Source: a virus
Virus record (IMG/VR): IMGVR_UViG_3300029267_003762
Location: 28,247 to 92,246 of that record
Strand: one strand, 5' to 3'
DNA: 64,000 bases
Shown here: positions 49,918-57,544 of the stretch, piece after piece
Layout of the letters: each line of letters opens with the position of its first letter
Position numbering within the stretch: the first letter of the stretch is position 1
Position numbers and translations under genes: made by a program
Notes under the pieces: generated by a model
The model's database searches: none
The model's input: only the letters and a program-made list of their open reading frames with translations
What the model was told of the DNA's origin: nothing

Positions 49918-50298
49918 ATGCCGGACATCACGCTGTCGCAACAGGAGTACGAGGATCTGGTGACCCTCGCGAAGAGGACCCTGAACACGCCGGAGCTGCG
50001 CGCTTTCGAGTCGAGCATGGCTGTGATCGAGCGCCGCAATGGCGTCGAGGTCAGCCTGTTGGCGCTCAGGTGGACCGAGGCGGGGGCGCCCAACCCACCG
50101 CACTACACGTTCCCTCAGTCGTGGCCCCCTGAGCAGGAGGCCGTGATGCGCAAGGTCGGCGGCCCCATCACCCGCGAGGAGGTCGAGGCCGAGCTCGAGG
50201 CGCGGGCCAAGGTGCCGGTCACCGTTCTCGTTTCCCCTGACCCCGGCGCCGAGCTCGGATGGACGACGCTCGACGACTTCTTCAAAGTTGGGCCATGA
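49918..50298 (+). CDS. Hypothetical 126-residue protein
   Basis: ATG 49918. N-terminal helices (LSQQEYEDLVTLAKRTLNTPELRAFESSM), then beta (VEVSLLALRWTEAG). It ends overlapping the next gene (ATGA). No family recognised. Confidence 0.6.
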   Translation: MPDITLSQQEYEDLVTLAKRTLNTPELRAFESSMAVIERRNGVEVSLLALRWTEAGAPNPPHYTFPQSWPPEQEAVMRKVGGPITREEVEAELEARAKVPVTVLVSPDPGAELGWTTLDDFFKVGP

Positions 50299-50534
50299 CA
50301 GAGAAGTACATCAAAGTCGAGGTAACCTCGACGCTCGGAGCTTCCTACGTGTTCCCGGACATGCCCTTCGGTCAGCTCAAGCTCTTCATGGAGAACATGG
50401 CGGGCGCGTCCGACACGCTCGTTTTGGCCAACTTGAGCGGGGCAACCATGACGATCCCCAAAAGGATCATCGCTACTTTGAAAGTGAACGGCAAGACGGT
50501 ATGGACACGCCAGACCCCAAGATCCGGTGCATGA
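50295..50534 (+). CDS. Small beta protein
   Basis: ATG 50295 overlaps the previous stop. 79 residues: IKVEVTSTLGASYVFPDMPFGQLKLFMENM, LVLANLSGATMTIPKRIIATLKVNGKTVW. Overlaps the next gene by 34 bases in another frame. Function unknown. Confidence 0.6.
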   Translation: MTEKYIKVEVTSTLGASYVFPDMPFGQLKLFMENMAGASDTLVLANLSGATMTIPKRIIATLKVNGKTVWTRQTPRSGA

Positions 50535-50860
50535 ACTGCGGAGAGATGACCCTTCCCAAAGACGGGGACCTGTACCTGGGGGTGTTCGTGTGCCCCATGT
50601 GCAAGGGGGTCGCTGAGATTCTGCGCAAGCGGGCGCGCAAGGAGCTCAAGCACCTGCTCACCTTGCTGGACGAGACCATTCGACTTGCGCTCGTGGAGGG
50701 CCGGCTCAAGCTGGGAGAGCAGGACCCCCAGGGGGACAAGCGCAAGGTGCTGATGACCATCGTCGATCTGTTGGAGGCGAAGAATGGTACAGGAATCGAA
50801 GGGCGGAGCTTTCACGGGGCCGGACGACGTTCAGTACAAGGCGAAGTGCCAGAACTCTAA
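50501..50860 (+). CDS. Zinc-ribbon protein
   Basis: 119 residues. CMNCG (about 10) and CPMC (about 31) form a zinc ribbon. Then a helical part (EILRKRARKELKHLLTLLDETIRLAL). The last 25 residues overlap the next gene and may be incidental. One of a run of small zinc proteins. Confidence 0.6.
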   Translation: MDTPDPKIRCMNCGEMTLPKDGDLYLGVFVCPMCKGVAEILRKRARKELKHLLTLLDETIRLALVEGRLKLGEQDPQGDKRKVLMTIVDLLEAKNGTGIEGRSFHGAGRRSVQGEVPEL

Positions 50861-51056
50861 TTGCGAGTGGACCAAGATCTTGTGGCGCACTTCCGGCATC
50901 GGCTGGAAGGTGGGCGACATGCTTCCTCCCAACCCTGAGAAGCCGGAGGAGACGCGATGTGTGAAGTGCGGAACGTACAGCCTGATGATCATCGAGGTCC
51001 CACAATCTCAGCCGATCCAGGGGCCGAAGGGCTTCTGGTGTTTGCCGACCACCTGA
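50784..51056 (+). CDS. Zinc-ribbon protein
   Basis: 90 residues. C-x4-C (CQNSNC, about 22-27) and CVKCG (about 59) frame a ribbon-like domain with WTKILWRTSG between. ATG 50784. Overlaps both neighbours in other frames. Confidence 0.6.
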   Translation: MVQESKGGAFTGPDDVQYKAKCQNSNCEWTKILWRTSGIGWKVGDMLPPNPEKPEETRCVKCGTYSLMIIEVPQSQPIQGPKGFWCLPTT

Positions 51057-51340
51057 CGCTTGAGGTGCCGGGCATCGCCGGCATTGCCGGGTTGGTAGAG
51101 GAGCTCGAGGAGACGGGCACCGACGTCGTCTTCAAGAACGTCAGGCTTACCCACGCCGCGCACATGAAGGTCATCAATGGCATCACCTTCATGCAACTGT
51201 TCTCGTTCTTCACTGTCCGGCGCGGAGACCAGGTCGTCGGGTCCCACCGCGAACTGCGGGTAATCGGTGGGGGTCTGCCCCCGGTCTACAAGGTCCCCTT
51301 CGTCTACCCCCGCGTTCTATTCAGAAAGAAGTTGACCTGA
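50957..51340 (+). CDS. Hypothetical beta-rich protein
   Basis: ATG 50957 has a strong RBS (GGAGGAG, 5 bases), but overlaps the previous gene by 100 bases; GTG 51038 is an alternative. The conserved-looking part is FADHLTLEVPGIAGIAGLVEELEETGTDVVFKNVRLTHAAH and the C-terminus PPVYKVPFVYPRVLFRK. Function unknown. Confidence 0.55.
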   Translation: MCEVRNVQPDDHRGPTISADPGAEGLLVFADHLTLEVPGIAGIAGLVEELEETGTDVVFKNVRLTHAAHMKVINGITFMQLFSFFTVRRGDQVVGSHRELRVIGGGLPPVYKVPFVYPRVLFRKKLT

Positions 51341-51360
51341 GCAAAAGAGCCAGGTAGGTC
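51332..51360 (+). promoter_or_regulatory. Promoter before the tail chaperone genes
   Basis: TTGACC (51332-51337), 17 bp, TAGGTC (51355-51360). Predicted start near 51367, inside the tandem 11-mer. It would give the chaperone/tail genes their own transcript. Confidence 0.5.
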
Positions 51361-51362
51361 TT

Positions 51363-51384
51363 GGCGTACAACAGGCGTACAACA
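51363..51384 (+). repeat. Tandem 11-mer directly before the chaperone ATG
   Basis: GGCGTACAACA occurs twice in tandem (51363-51373, 51374-51384), ending 2 bases before ATG 51387. There is no Shine-Dalgarno there, so the repeat may serve as an operator, a translation-control site, or a start-selection feature. Confidence 0.8.
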
Positions 51385-51386
51385 CC

Positions 51387-52607
51387 ATGGCAAGAAAAGA
51401 CCCACGACCTGAGCTCTCCCCAAACGCCCCGATCCCCGAGCCGACGGGCGAAACGGTGGAGATGCCGAACAACCCACCCTACGTTGACCCGCGTCTGCTG
51501 CACCCAAAGGCGCGGGCGTATCAAGAGCAACTGCAGAAAGCTCGAGGAGGCGAGCAGGTAGGCGTCACGCCGAAGCCGCCCATCCCGCGTCTCGACCAGT
51601 ACGACGAGAGCGCCAACAAGGGCCGCACCATGGCCCAGTCCGCTATGGGCGGCGACACGCAGACTGTGGTCGACATCTACCCGACCGACATCTTGCACGA
51701 AGACGCGAGGCGCGACCCCAAGTTCATTCAGGGGCAGGGCGACATGTTGGCGATGAACCAGCCATCGCTGGCGCTCAAGTACGGCATCATGCGCAAGGGG
51801 GAGTACGTGCCCGGCACATCCCTCGTGCGGCGTCCGGAGGGCCAGCTCAAGCAGCTGCGTCCGGAGACAGTTGAGGGCTTGGAGAGATTGCAGCGCGAGC
51901 AGCAGGAGCAACAGCAGGCAGCCCGCGCCGCGGCTCAGCATGGTGAGCAAGTCGTCAAGGACATGGAAGGGCAGGTGGCCGAATCCCAGGCCAGTAACGC
52001 CGCCGGCGGCGCCGCGGCCCGGTTGGGAGGTCGGCCCATCGAAGGGGAGAAGGCTCCGACGGAGGAGGACGAGCGCAAGCTCAAGGAGGGCGACCTCGAT
52101 CACCTCGACACGCTCGACTTCGGAACCATTCGGCAGATGATGGTCCGCAACCTGCTCAACAACGAGAAGCAGCGCGAGATCGTCGAGGGCCGGATCAAAG
52201 ACGAGATCCGCATCAGCGACATGCTGATCAACGGCTACGCCAAGCAGCGGGTTCCCATCATCCCGGGGGAGTTCGAGCCGACCTTCATGACCGTGGGCGG
52301 CGACATCGAGCTCGAGCTCAAGGCCATGCTCTCGGAGGAGGCACGCACCTACGAGTACACGGAGCAGTACTTCCTCGACAAGTACTCCCTGATGGCTCTG
52401 GCGGCGGGGTTGCACTCCATCAACGGGGAGAAGCTGCCGAGCCACATCAACAATGACGGGGACCTCGACCGGGAACTGTTCTGGAAGAAGTTCAAGAAGG
52501 TCGCCAAACTCCCGCTGCCCATGCTGGCTAGCCTTGGAACGCACTACTTCTGGTTCGACGTCAGGTGTCGCCGGAAGTTCGTAGCTGGAGAACTGGGAAA
52601 TGGCTGA
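51387..52607 (+). CDS. Tail assembly chaperone, G-like (zero-frame product)
   Basis: A 406-residue protein. N-terminal 230 residues Gln/Pro-rich and charged. The C-terminal domain (about 245-405: LDFGTIRQMMVRNLLNNEKQREIVEGRIKDE..., KYSLMALAAGLHSINGEKLP, LPMLASLGTHYFWFDVRCRRKF) resembles a large-phage tail protein family of chaperone type. The last codons hold GGGAAAT just before TGA, so part of the ribosomes should shift -1 into the next frame and make a G-T fusion. Confidence 0.75.
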   Translation: MARKDPRPELSPNAPIPEPTGETVEMPNNPPYVDPRLLHPKARAYQEQLQKARGGEQVGVTPKPPIPRLDQYDESANKGRTMAQSAMGGDTQTVVDIYPTDILHEDARRDPKFIQGQGDMLAMNQPSLALKYGIMRKGEYVPGTSLVRRPEGQLKQLRPETVEGLERLQREQQEQQQAARAAAQHGEQVVKDMEGQVAESQASNAAGGAAARLGGRPIEGEKAPTEEDERKLKEGDLDHLDTLDFGTIRQMMVRNLLNNEKQREIVEGRIKDEIRISDMLINGYAKQRVPIIPGEFEPTFMTVGGDIELELKAMLSEEARTYEYTEQYFLDKYSLMALAAGLHSINGEKLPSHINNDGDLDRELFWKKFKKVAKLPLPMLASLGTHYFWFDVRCRRKFVAGELGNG

Positions 52608-53029
52608 GGACTCCCGAAGGGTGGACCAGGGCCAAGCTCCTGCTCCACACGATACGCAGACCGCCCAGCATTGGGTCAGTTCGGGAGTCCATACTTCGTC
52701 TGCTTCTTCAACGACTGGAGGAGATCGAGCATTACCGGTTCACCGCGATGTTCACGGCGATACTCGACTCGGAGGAGAAGAAGAAAGCGATAGAGGCCTA
52801 CGAGGCCTACTTCAAAACGGCGTTCCCGTACATTGAGACGGACGAGAGGCGCACCGATGAGAAGCTCATCGACTTCCTGCGCAAAGAGGTCGAACGCGGG
52901 CCGCTCGAGATCAAGCCGCTCGACATGGGGGTGCGCAGCCGCATGGCCAGTCGCAAACGGCGGGCCGACCCGGAGCTTCTCAAGCGCTCCGGCAAGATCT
53001 TGAAGAAGATCGGAAGGACGCTGGAATGA
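52565..53029 (+). CDS. Tail assembly chaperone T-like extension, expressed by -1 frameshift
   Basis: The frame is open from 52565; the natural product begins at TGG 52601 after slip. About 142 residues: KLLLHTIRRPPSIGSVRESILRLLLQRLEEIEHYRF, EEKKKAIEAYEAYFKTAFP, then a basic end (RMASRKRRADPELLKRSGKILKKIGRTLE). No good independent start. By analogy with lambda GT it binds the tape measure. Confidence 0.7.
   Translation: MSPEVRSWRTGKWLRTPEGWTRAKLLLHTIRRPPSIGSVRESILRLLLQRLEEIEHYRFTAMFTAILDSEEKKKAIEAYEAYFKTAFPYIETDERRTDEKLIDFLRKEVERGPLEIKPLDMGVRSRMASRKRRADPELLKRSGKILKKIGRTLE
52595..52601 (+). promoter_or_regulatory. Programmed -1 frameshift site GGGAAAT
   Basis: In zero frame it reads G GGA AAT, the X-XXY-YYZ form (lambda uses GGGAAAG). 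Slip gives GGG AAA then TGG, entering the 52565 frame. Zero-frame stop TGA follows 3 bases later (52605-52607). Fusion product about 547 residues. Confidence 0.75.
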
Positions 53030-53424
53030 GCAAGGAAGAAGTCTACGTTTGCCCGCAGTGCAACAGCCCGGCTCTCGACGTTCCGCAGCTCGTTGGGTCG
53101 CGCGCTCAGTGCCGCAAGTGCGGGTGGAAGGGCCCCGTGCAGGACTTGGTTGGGGTGGCCATGGACATCCAAGGAGGACTTGGGGGCGACTCGCAGGAGG
53201 AGCTGACGCGCCAGTACATGACCGACGTGCGCAACACCATCGCCAAGGACTGCGCGCTTCCGATCGGCCGCCTTCTGGTCAAGTACGGGTTCGTCGACTC
53301 CGAGAACATAGACAAGAAGGTCATGGCCGCCTACTTGGTCGCCGTCGCCCGTGCGGTAGCGGTGACGCTGCTGGAGACCAGGGACAAGATCGAGACGGAG
53401 GGCATCAATGCAGTCGTCAACTGA
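53026..53424 (+). CDS. Zinc-ribbon protein
   Basis: 132 residues, ATG overlaps the previous stop (ATGA). CPQC (about 9) and CRKC (about 29) ribbon; then a helical part (VMAAYLVAVARAVAVTLLETRDKIE). Adjacent to the chaperone genes. Function unknown. Confidence 0.65.
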   Translation: MSKEEVYVCPQCNSPALDVPQLVGSRAQCRKCGWKGPVQDLVGVAMDIQGGLGGDSQEELTRQYMTDVRNTIAKDCALPIGRLLVKYGFVDSENIDKKVMAAYLVAVARAVAVTLLETRDKIETEGINAVVN

Positions 53425-53689
53425 CCAAGACAGGCCGTACTTCGCGCCCGCGCCGGTGCGCAAGGCGGACGAAGAGTCCCTGTTCTGCTTCCTCAACCCC
53501 GAGAGGGAGTGCGACTCGACGTGCATGGCGTTCAACATAAACGTCCCCAACCAGCCGGAGTACCGGGGCTCCTGGGCGCAATGCAAGCTGCTCATCAGCG
53601 CACATCAGATCGCCAAGCACATGACCATCGTGGCGCAGCAGGCGAAGAACCACGTCGACGATTCTCGCAGGAAGGCAGGTGCCCCATGA
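53408..53689 (+). CDS. Cys-containing small protein
   Basis: 93 residues. C at FCFLNPERECDSTCMAF (27-39) and AQCKLL (about 59), possibly an iron-sulfur or zinc site with four Cys. A helix follows (HQIAKHMTIVAQQAKNHV). Coupled to neighbours by overlaps. Confidence 0.6.
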   Translation: MQSSTDQDRPYFAPAPVRKADEESLFCFLNPERECDSTCMAFNINVPNQPEYRGSWAQCKLLISAHQIAKHMTIVAQQAKNHVDDSRRKAGAP

Positions 53690-54108
53690 CCCCGGTAACC
53701 CTTCAGGTGCAGGTCATGAAGATCGTCGAGGAGCTCGACATCTCTACGGGCATCACCGAGCGGTTCTTGCTCGTCAACTTCCTCGGGCAGGAGGCGAGGT
53801 TCAAGGCCAACGACGGCGTCATCGAAGCAGTCATGGCGCGGTCGGTTGCTGGTGCCTCTCAGCCCGCTGCGCCCCCCGAACCGGGCAGGCCCTCAGAGTT
53901 CGAGGACTGGGCAGCCGAACCCCCGGGCCCCCCGCCGGCGCCGAAGAGCTTGCACGAGGCCTTCGACGGGCCCCCTCGGCCCCCGCCCCGCCCTAGGACC
54001 ATTCAGGCAGATGCGCGCGGCAACCCCATCGTCCTCCCTGAGCACCGCGTCGATGGAAGTGGCGGCGTCATGGAGCGCGATGACGAGGAAGGTACAGCGT
54101 CGATATGA
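53686..54108 (+). CDS. Protein with Pro-rich tail
   Basis: ATG 53686 overlaps the previous stop. In the 140 residues, 1-55 are folded (LQVQVMKIVEELDISTGITERFLLVNFLGQEARFK). The rest is Pro/Glu-rich (EPPGPPPAPKSLHEAFDGPPRPPPRPR). Function unknown. Confidence 0.6.
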   Translation: MTPVTLQVQVMKIVEELDISTGITERFLLVNFLGQEARFKANDGVIEAVMARSVAGASQPAAPPEPGRPSEFEDWAAEPPGPPPAPKSLHEAFDGPPRPPPRPRTIQADARGNPIVLPEHRVDGSGGVMERDDEEGTASI

Positions 54109-54560
54109 TCGTCTTGTGCTCCAGGTGCGGCGCCGTGTTTCGGGTCATGGGGGATCCGGACACGGTTGCCAACTTGGTCGGGCGGAACACCGAGTACTGG
54201 CCGAACGGGTACAAGTGCGCGCTGTGCGGGGGCACGTGCGCGGCCACGGAAGGGGCCAGCCGAGAAGTGCTGTCGATGGCCACCAAACGCTTCGAGCTCG
54301 AGCCGCAGGAGGCCCTCATGGGGCTCGTGGCCGGCCTTGGCCTGCCGGAGGAGCGCGAGCTCGGCGATGTGAAGGGTGCCCTCGAGGGCAAGACGATTGA
54401 CTCTGTTCACGGCTACATGATGGGCGGGCGCTTCGTGATTGAGCACTTGGACGTTGCGGGTCTTCGCCTCTTCCTTGCCGGCTCTGCGACTGGCGCCCTC
54501 GTGTACCGCGTCAAGGACCTGAAGAAGTTCGAGTTCACGGAGAAGGCCGATGGCGGATGA
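54105..54560 (+). CDS. Zinc-ribbon protein
   Basis: 151 residues. CSRCG (about 5) and CALCGGTC (about 38-45) form a ribbon. The body is alpha/beta (MGLVAGLGLPEERELGDVKGALEG). ATGA overlap with the previous gene. Role unknown. Confidence 0.65.
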   Translation: MIVLCSRCGAVFRVMGDPDTVANLVGRNTEYWPNGYKCALCGGTCAATEGASREVLSMATKRFELEPQEALMGLVAGLGLPEERELGDVKGALEGKTIDSVHGYMMGGRFVIEHLDVAGLRLFLAGSATGALVYRVKDLKKFEFTEKADGG

Positions 54561-54876
54561 CAGGCTCGTGCTGGAGTACAAGCGCAAGATCAGCGAGGGC
54601 GGCAAGTGCTCGGGGCGCGTCGTCAGGTACGAGAACGACGAACCCTCCTCTACCTTGTTCGCCGACGTGTCCTTCAAGGAGATGCTCGAGGTCTTCGCTT
54701 GGGAGGTGCAGCGCCGCCCTGACCTTCCCCTCTTCTACAAACGCATCGACCACCTCGGGTTCGAAGAACAACCATGGGACCCCGCGCATGTGTCCGCGTT
54801 TCGCGGCGACAGTGCCAAGGTCATCGAAGAACTGAGCACCCCTCGGGTGTACGGAAAGGAACTGAAGAATGGCTGA
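54550..54876 (+). CDS. Hypothetical 108-residue protein
   Basis: ATG 54550 with GGAGAAGG. Alpha/beta: DRLVLEYKRKISEGGKCSGRVVRYENDEPSS, FKEMLEVFAWEVQRRPDLPLFYKRI. Overlaps neighbours by about 10 bases each. No family recognised. Confidence 0.6.
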   Translation: MADDRLVLEYKRKISEGGKCSGRVVRYENDEPSSTLFADVSFKEMLEVFAWEVQRRPDLPLFYKRIDHLGFEEQPWDPAHVSAFRGDSAKVIEELSTPRVYGKELKNG

Positions 54877-55240
54877 CCCTACCAGCATCAAGCCCCTCGG
54901 GGTTCGCACGCCTCCCGGCCAGCAGGACGCGCGAGAGCAGTACCACGAGCAGACCATGCGGCAGATGGGCAAGCCCAAGACCGTCGTGTCGATTCAGAAG
55001 ATGGACACCTACGTGATCCAGTTCTTCGACGCCAAGGGAGAGGCGCACACGGCGCTGCTGCATCACACCGGCGACCAGCTGCTCATGCACAAGGCCGACG
55101 AAGCCTGGGCCAAGGACCTGCGCACCGTCATGCCGTGGGTCGAGGAGCAGGCCAAGAAGCTCGTGCCGGCGTTCGCCGCCAACGACATCAAGGCGGATAC
55201 CGGCGTCGACATCATGGAGGAGGACGATGGAGGCAACTGA
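54869..55240 (+). CDS. Hypothetical 123-residue protein
   Basis: ATG 54869. KTVVSIQKMDTYVIQFFDAKGEAHTALLHHTGDQLLMH looks like a small beta domain; helical end (EEQAKKLVPAFAANDI) and acidic tail. Overlaps the GroES-like gene by 14 bases. Confidence 0.6.
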   Translation: MADPTSIKPLGVRTPPGQQDAREQYHEQTMRQMGKPKTVVSIQKMDTYVIQFFDAKGEAHTALLHHTGDQLLMHKADEAWAKDLRTVMPWVEEQAKKLVPAFAANDIKADTGVDIMEEDDGGN

Positions 55241-55604
55241 CCCCAGGGTGGCCGTCGTCGAGAAGGACGGAAAGGCCGTCAAGTTCCGCCTCCTCAGTGA
55301 CTGGATCTACGTGCGCATTCACGAGCCCAAGAAGCAGAAGGGCAGCGTCATCCTGCCTGACACCGTGGCTCCGGATCTGCATGTCGGAACTGTGCTGGCC
55401 CGCGGTCCTGGCAAGGACGCATCCAACGGCTCTCGCATCCCTGTAGGGGTGGAGCCGGGGGAGGTCGTTGCCTTCCATCGGTGGAACGTCGAGCACCGAC
55501 ATGGCCAAGCCATCAGCCAGTATCTGGAAGAGGGTGCCGGGCTCATTCGTGGCGATGACGTGCTCGTCGTCTTCCCGCCGGGCTCCGAGCCGGAGATCTG
55601 GTGA
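55227..55604 (+). CDS. GroES-like co-chaperonin
   Basis: 125 residues. RLLSDWIYVRIHEPKKQKGSVILPD (about 22-46) matches the GroES start; VGTVLARGPG, VGVEPGEVVAFHRWNVE and DDVLVVF follow in order. The mobile loop is about residues 35-45. It would work with host GroEL, as gp31 of T4 does for capsid folding. Embedded in the tail gene run. Confidence 0.8.
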   Translation: MEATDPRVAVVEKDGKAVKFRLLSDWIYVRIHEPKKQKGSVILPDTVAPDLHVGTVLARGPGKDASNGSRIPVGVEPGEVVAFHRWNVEHRHGQAISQYLEEGAGLIRGDDVLVVFPPGSEPEIW

Positions 55605-55870
55605 TGGACCTCGTGGTCGAAGCCGGTCCCAACACGTGGCAGATCGCGTACACGTGGCTGCCAACGTGGATTGGGATGAACAAGGCGCTCATGATGGAGC
55701 TCCAGCGCCACCTTCGAGACAAGTTCGAGGACATCCGGCCGGGCAAGCCGGGTCTGCAGGAAGAGCTCAACAACGAGGTCGCCAGCTGGCTTCAGGGCAA
55801 GTTCCCGAACATCGAGGGCCTCGAGGCGCACCTTCTCCACTTGATGTGGGTGAAGCCAAAGGACTGGTGA
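55604..55870 (+). CDS. Small helical phage protein
   Basis: ATG 55604 overlaps the previous stop (TGATG). 88 residues: WQIAYTWLPTWIGMNKALMMELQRHLRDKF, then NNEVASWLQGKFPNIEGLEAHL. It resembles small conserved phage proteins of unknown role. Coupled to the next gene by ATGA. Confidence 0.6.
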   Translation: MDLVVEAGPNTWQIAYTWLPTWIGMNKALMMELQRHLRDKFEDIRPGKPGLQEELNNEVASWLQGKFPNIEGLEAHLLHLMWVKPKDW

Positions 55871-56073
55871 TGAAAGAAGGGCGCATTCACATTCGATGTG
55901 ACGAGAAGTTGGCGAACCAGATGCGCAAGTACGCCAAGAAGAAGCGCACCACCCTGTCCGCTATCATAGAAGAGCACTTCCGGTTCCTGCTGGAGCTCGA
56001 GAAGGTCTCCAATGGGTTGCGAAAGGGAGAGCAAGGGGTAGCCCAACATGCGGTATCGAAAAGAAGCAGATAA
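55870..56073 (+). CDS. Ribbon-helix-helix DNA-binding protein
   Basis: 67 residues. RIHIRCDEKLANQMRKYAKKKRTTLSAIIEEHFRFLLE: a beta strand and two helices with the R-T-T-L-S-x-I-I-x-E-H pattern of MetJ/Arc regulators. It probably represses a phage or host promoter. ATG 55870. Confidence 0.75.
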   Translation: MKEGRIHIRCDEKLANQMRKYAKKKRTTLSAIIEEHFRFLLELEKVSNGLRKGEQGVAQHAVSKRSR

Positions 56074-56590
56074 GGTCGAGGTCCCCCCGGGCGCCGGCAC
56101 GGCCGGGTTCTTGGAGACCATCAAGCAGCTGCTCGAGCTCCGCGGCATCGACAACATTCACATCAGCGCGAAGGGCCTGGTGGAGTGGGAGCGTTGGGTG
56201 CCCAAGGACGGTCCGGAGGTTGAGCCGTTCGGCATCGACCTGTCCACGTTCACTCCGCACGACGCCATGCGCCGGGGCCTGATGAAGGAGATCGTCTTCG
56301 TCCCGGAGGAGAACGCTGCGGAGACCATCTGCAAGTGCTTCGTGGCCGCTCGGGTTGATGGGGTCGTGCCTATCTGCTTCGCCACTGGGCCCAACACCCT
56401 CTTGTGGAAGTGGTTTGCACGAAAGACCGCGGTCGTTGCCTCCCTTCCTCAGGACGAGTTCTTTGGCTTGCCGCTGCGCCGAGACTCGGGAGTTCCCAAC
56501 GAGGCGCTCGTCATGTTCGCGGGCTACGAGCGCACAGCGCAGCTCGTCGACTCCACCCACGTCTACAAGATCCCTCTGGTGCTTCAATGA
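56048..56590 (+). CDS. Hypothetical 180-residue protein
   Basis: ATG 56048 (RBS AAGGGG). Contains NIHISAKGLVEWERWVP, ICKCFVAARVDGVVPICFATG and LWKWFARKTAVVASLPQDEFFGLPLRRDS. The pattern suggests an alpha/beta fold. Overlaps neighbours; function unknown. Confidence 0.6.
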   Translation: MRYRKEADKVEVPPGAGTAGFLETIKQLLELRGIDNIHISAKGLVEWERWVPKDGPEVEPFGIDLSTFTPHDAMRRGLMKEIVFVPEENAAETICKCFVAARVDGVVPICFATGPNTLLWKWFARKTAVVASLPQDEFFGLPLRRDSGVPNEALVMFAGYERTAQLVDSTHVYKIPLVLQ

Positions 56591-57099
56591 GACACAAGAT
56601 CGCGGCCATCATCGCCAAGTCCGGCATCATCCCGGAGGAGACCCTTCGCCAGTACCAGAAGTGGGGTCTGCTGCCGGATGCCAAAAAGATTCCTCCTCCG
56701 AAGACGGCCGAGGAGTTCGTCACGCGGGTGCAGCGCGCGCTCGAGGAAGACAACATCGCCCTCGTCAAGGAGACGGACCTGGACATCGTCCCTCAGTATG
56801 TGAGGACGCAGGCCGTCGGCAGCTTGTACGTTGCGCACAACGAAGGGGAGATGCAGAAGGGGTTCGAGGTCGTCTTCGGTCGGACGCTCACCGGCGAGTT
56901 CATCTTGCCGTGGGGAGGGGACGACATCTCGGACCTGCTGACGAACGGTGTGACGCACCTGACCTTTGCAGTAGCGAACTCGTCGAGCAGGGGCGAGCCA
57001 CTTCGCCTGCTCAGCACCGTCTACTTCGACGAGGTGCGGGAGGTCTACTTTGGTGACCGGAAGGTGTTCATCGTCTGCCGGGGCAGGAAGGAGGAGTAG
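56587..57099 (+). CDS. Hypothetical 170-residue protein
   Basis: ATG 56587 overlaps the previous stop. N-terminal IAKSGIIPEETLRQYQKWGLLPD resembles an MerR-like helical start. Middle ALVKETDLDIVPQYVRTQ; C-terminal beta (VREVYFGDRKVFIVCRGR). Function unknown. Confidence 0.6.
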   Translation: MRHKIAAIIAKSGIIPEETLRQYQKWGLLPDAKKIPPPKTAEEFVTRVQRALEEDNIALVKETDLDIVPQYVRTQAVGSLYVAHNEGEMQKGFEVVFGRTLTGEFILPWGGDDISDLLTNGVTHLTFAVANSSSRGEPLRLLSTVYFDEVREVYFGDRKVFIVCRGRKEE

Positions 57100-57543
57100 A
57101 TGGCGAACGTTCTCGTAGGGGCGCTGGCACAGCGCGGGTTCGAGACGGTGGACGTCAAGTCCTCCCCGAACCGCGTCTACTTGCTTGGCAGGTGTCGGAG
57201 CAACATCCGGAACATGATGTCCGCGGTGCACAACATCTACTTGGCCGCGAACAACCAACCGTGGAGCGCGGACTTCTCCAAGTCCTTCCTGCTCAAGGGC
57301 GGCAACCTTGTGCATGCCTACCGCTTCATCTTCCAGAGCAAAGAGCCGATCGAGAAGTACCTGCCGATCATCTTGGCGGCCATCGCTAACGCCCCGGAGG
57401 TGGGCGTCACTGAAAGTGCAGGCAGCATGCCGCTGCACGGTGCCAGTGCGAATCGTAACGCCCCCGTCGAGTTCGGCGGCAAGGGGGCTGTGCCCTCGGG
57501 CAAGTTCATTCCCAAAGCCGCCATGGGCCGCATGGGAGGGTGA
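57100..57543 (+). CDS. Hypothetical 147-residue protein
   Basis: ATG 57100 follows a strong GGAGGAG. RVYLLGRCRSNIRNMMSAVHNIYLAANN, KGGNLVHAYRFIFQSKEPIEKYLP: alpha/beta. Gly/Ala-rich tail. One base after the previous stop. Function unknown. Confidence 0.6.
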   Translation: MANVLVGALAQRGFETVDVKSSPNRVYLLGRCRSNIRNMMSAVHNIYLAANNQPWSADFSKSFLLKGGNLVHAYRFIFQSKEPIEKYLPIILAAIANAPEVGVTESAGSMPLHGASANRNAPVEFGGKGAVPSGKFIPKAAMGRMGG

Positions 57544-57544
57544 G

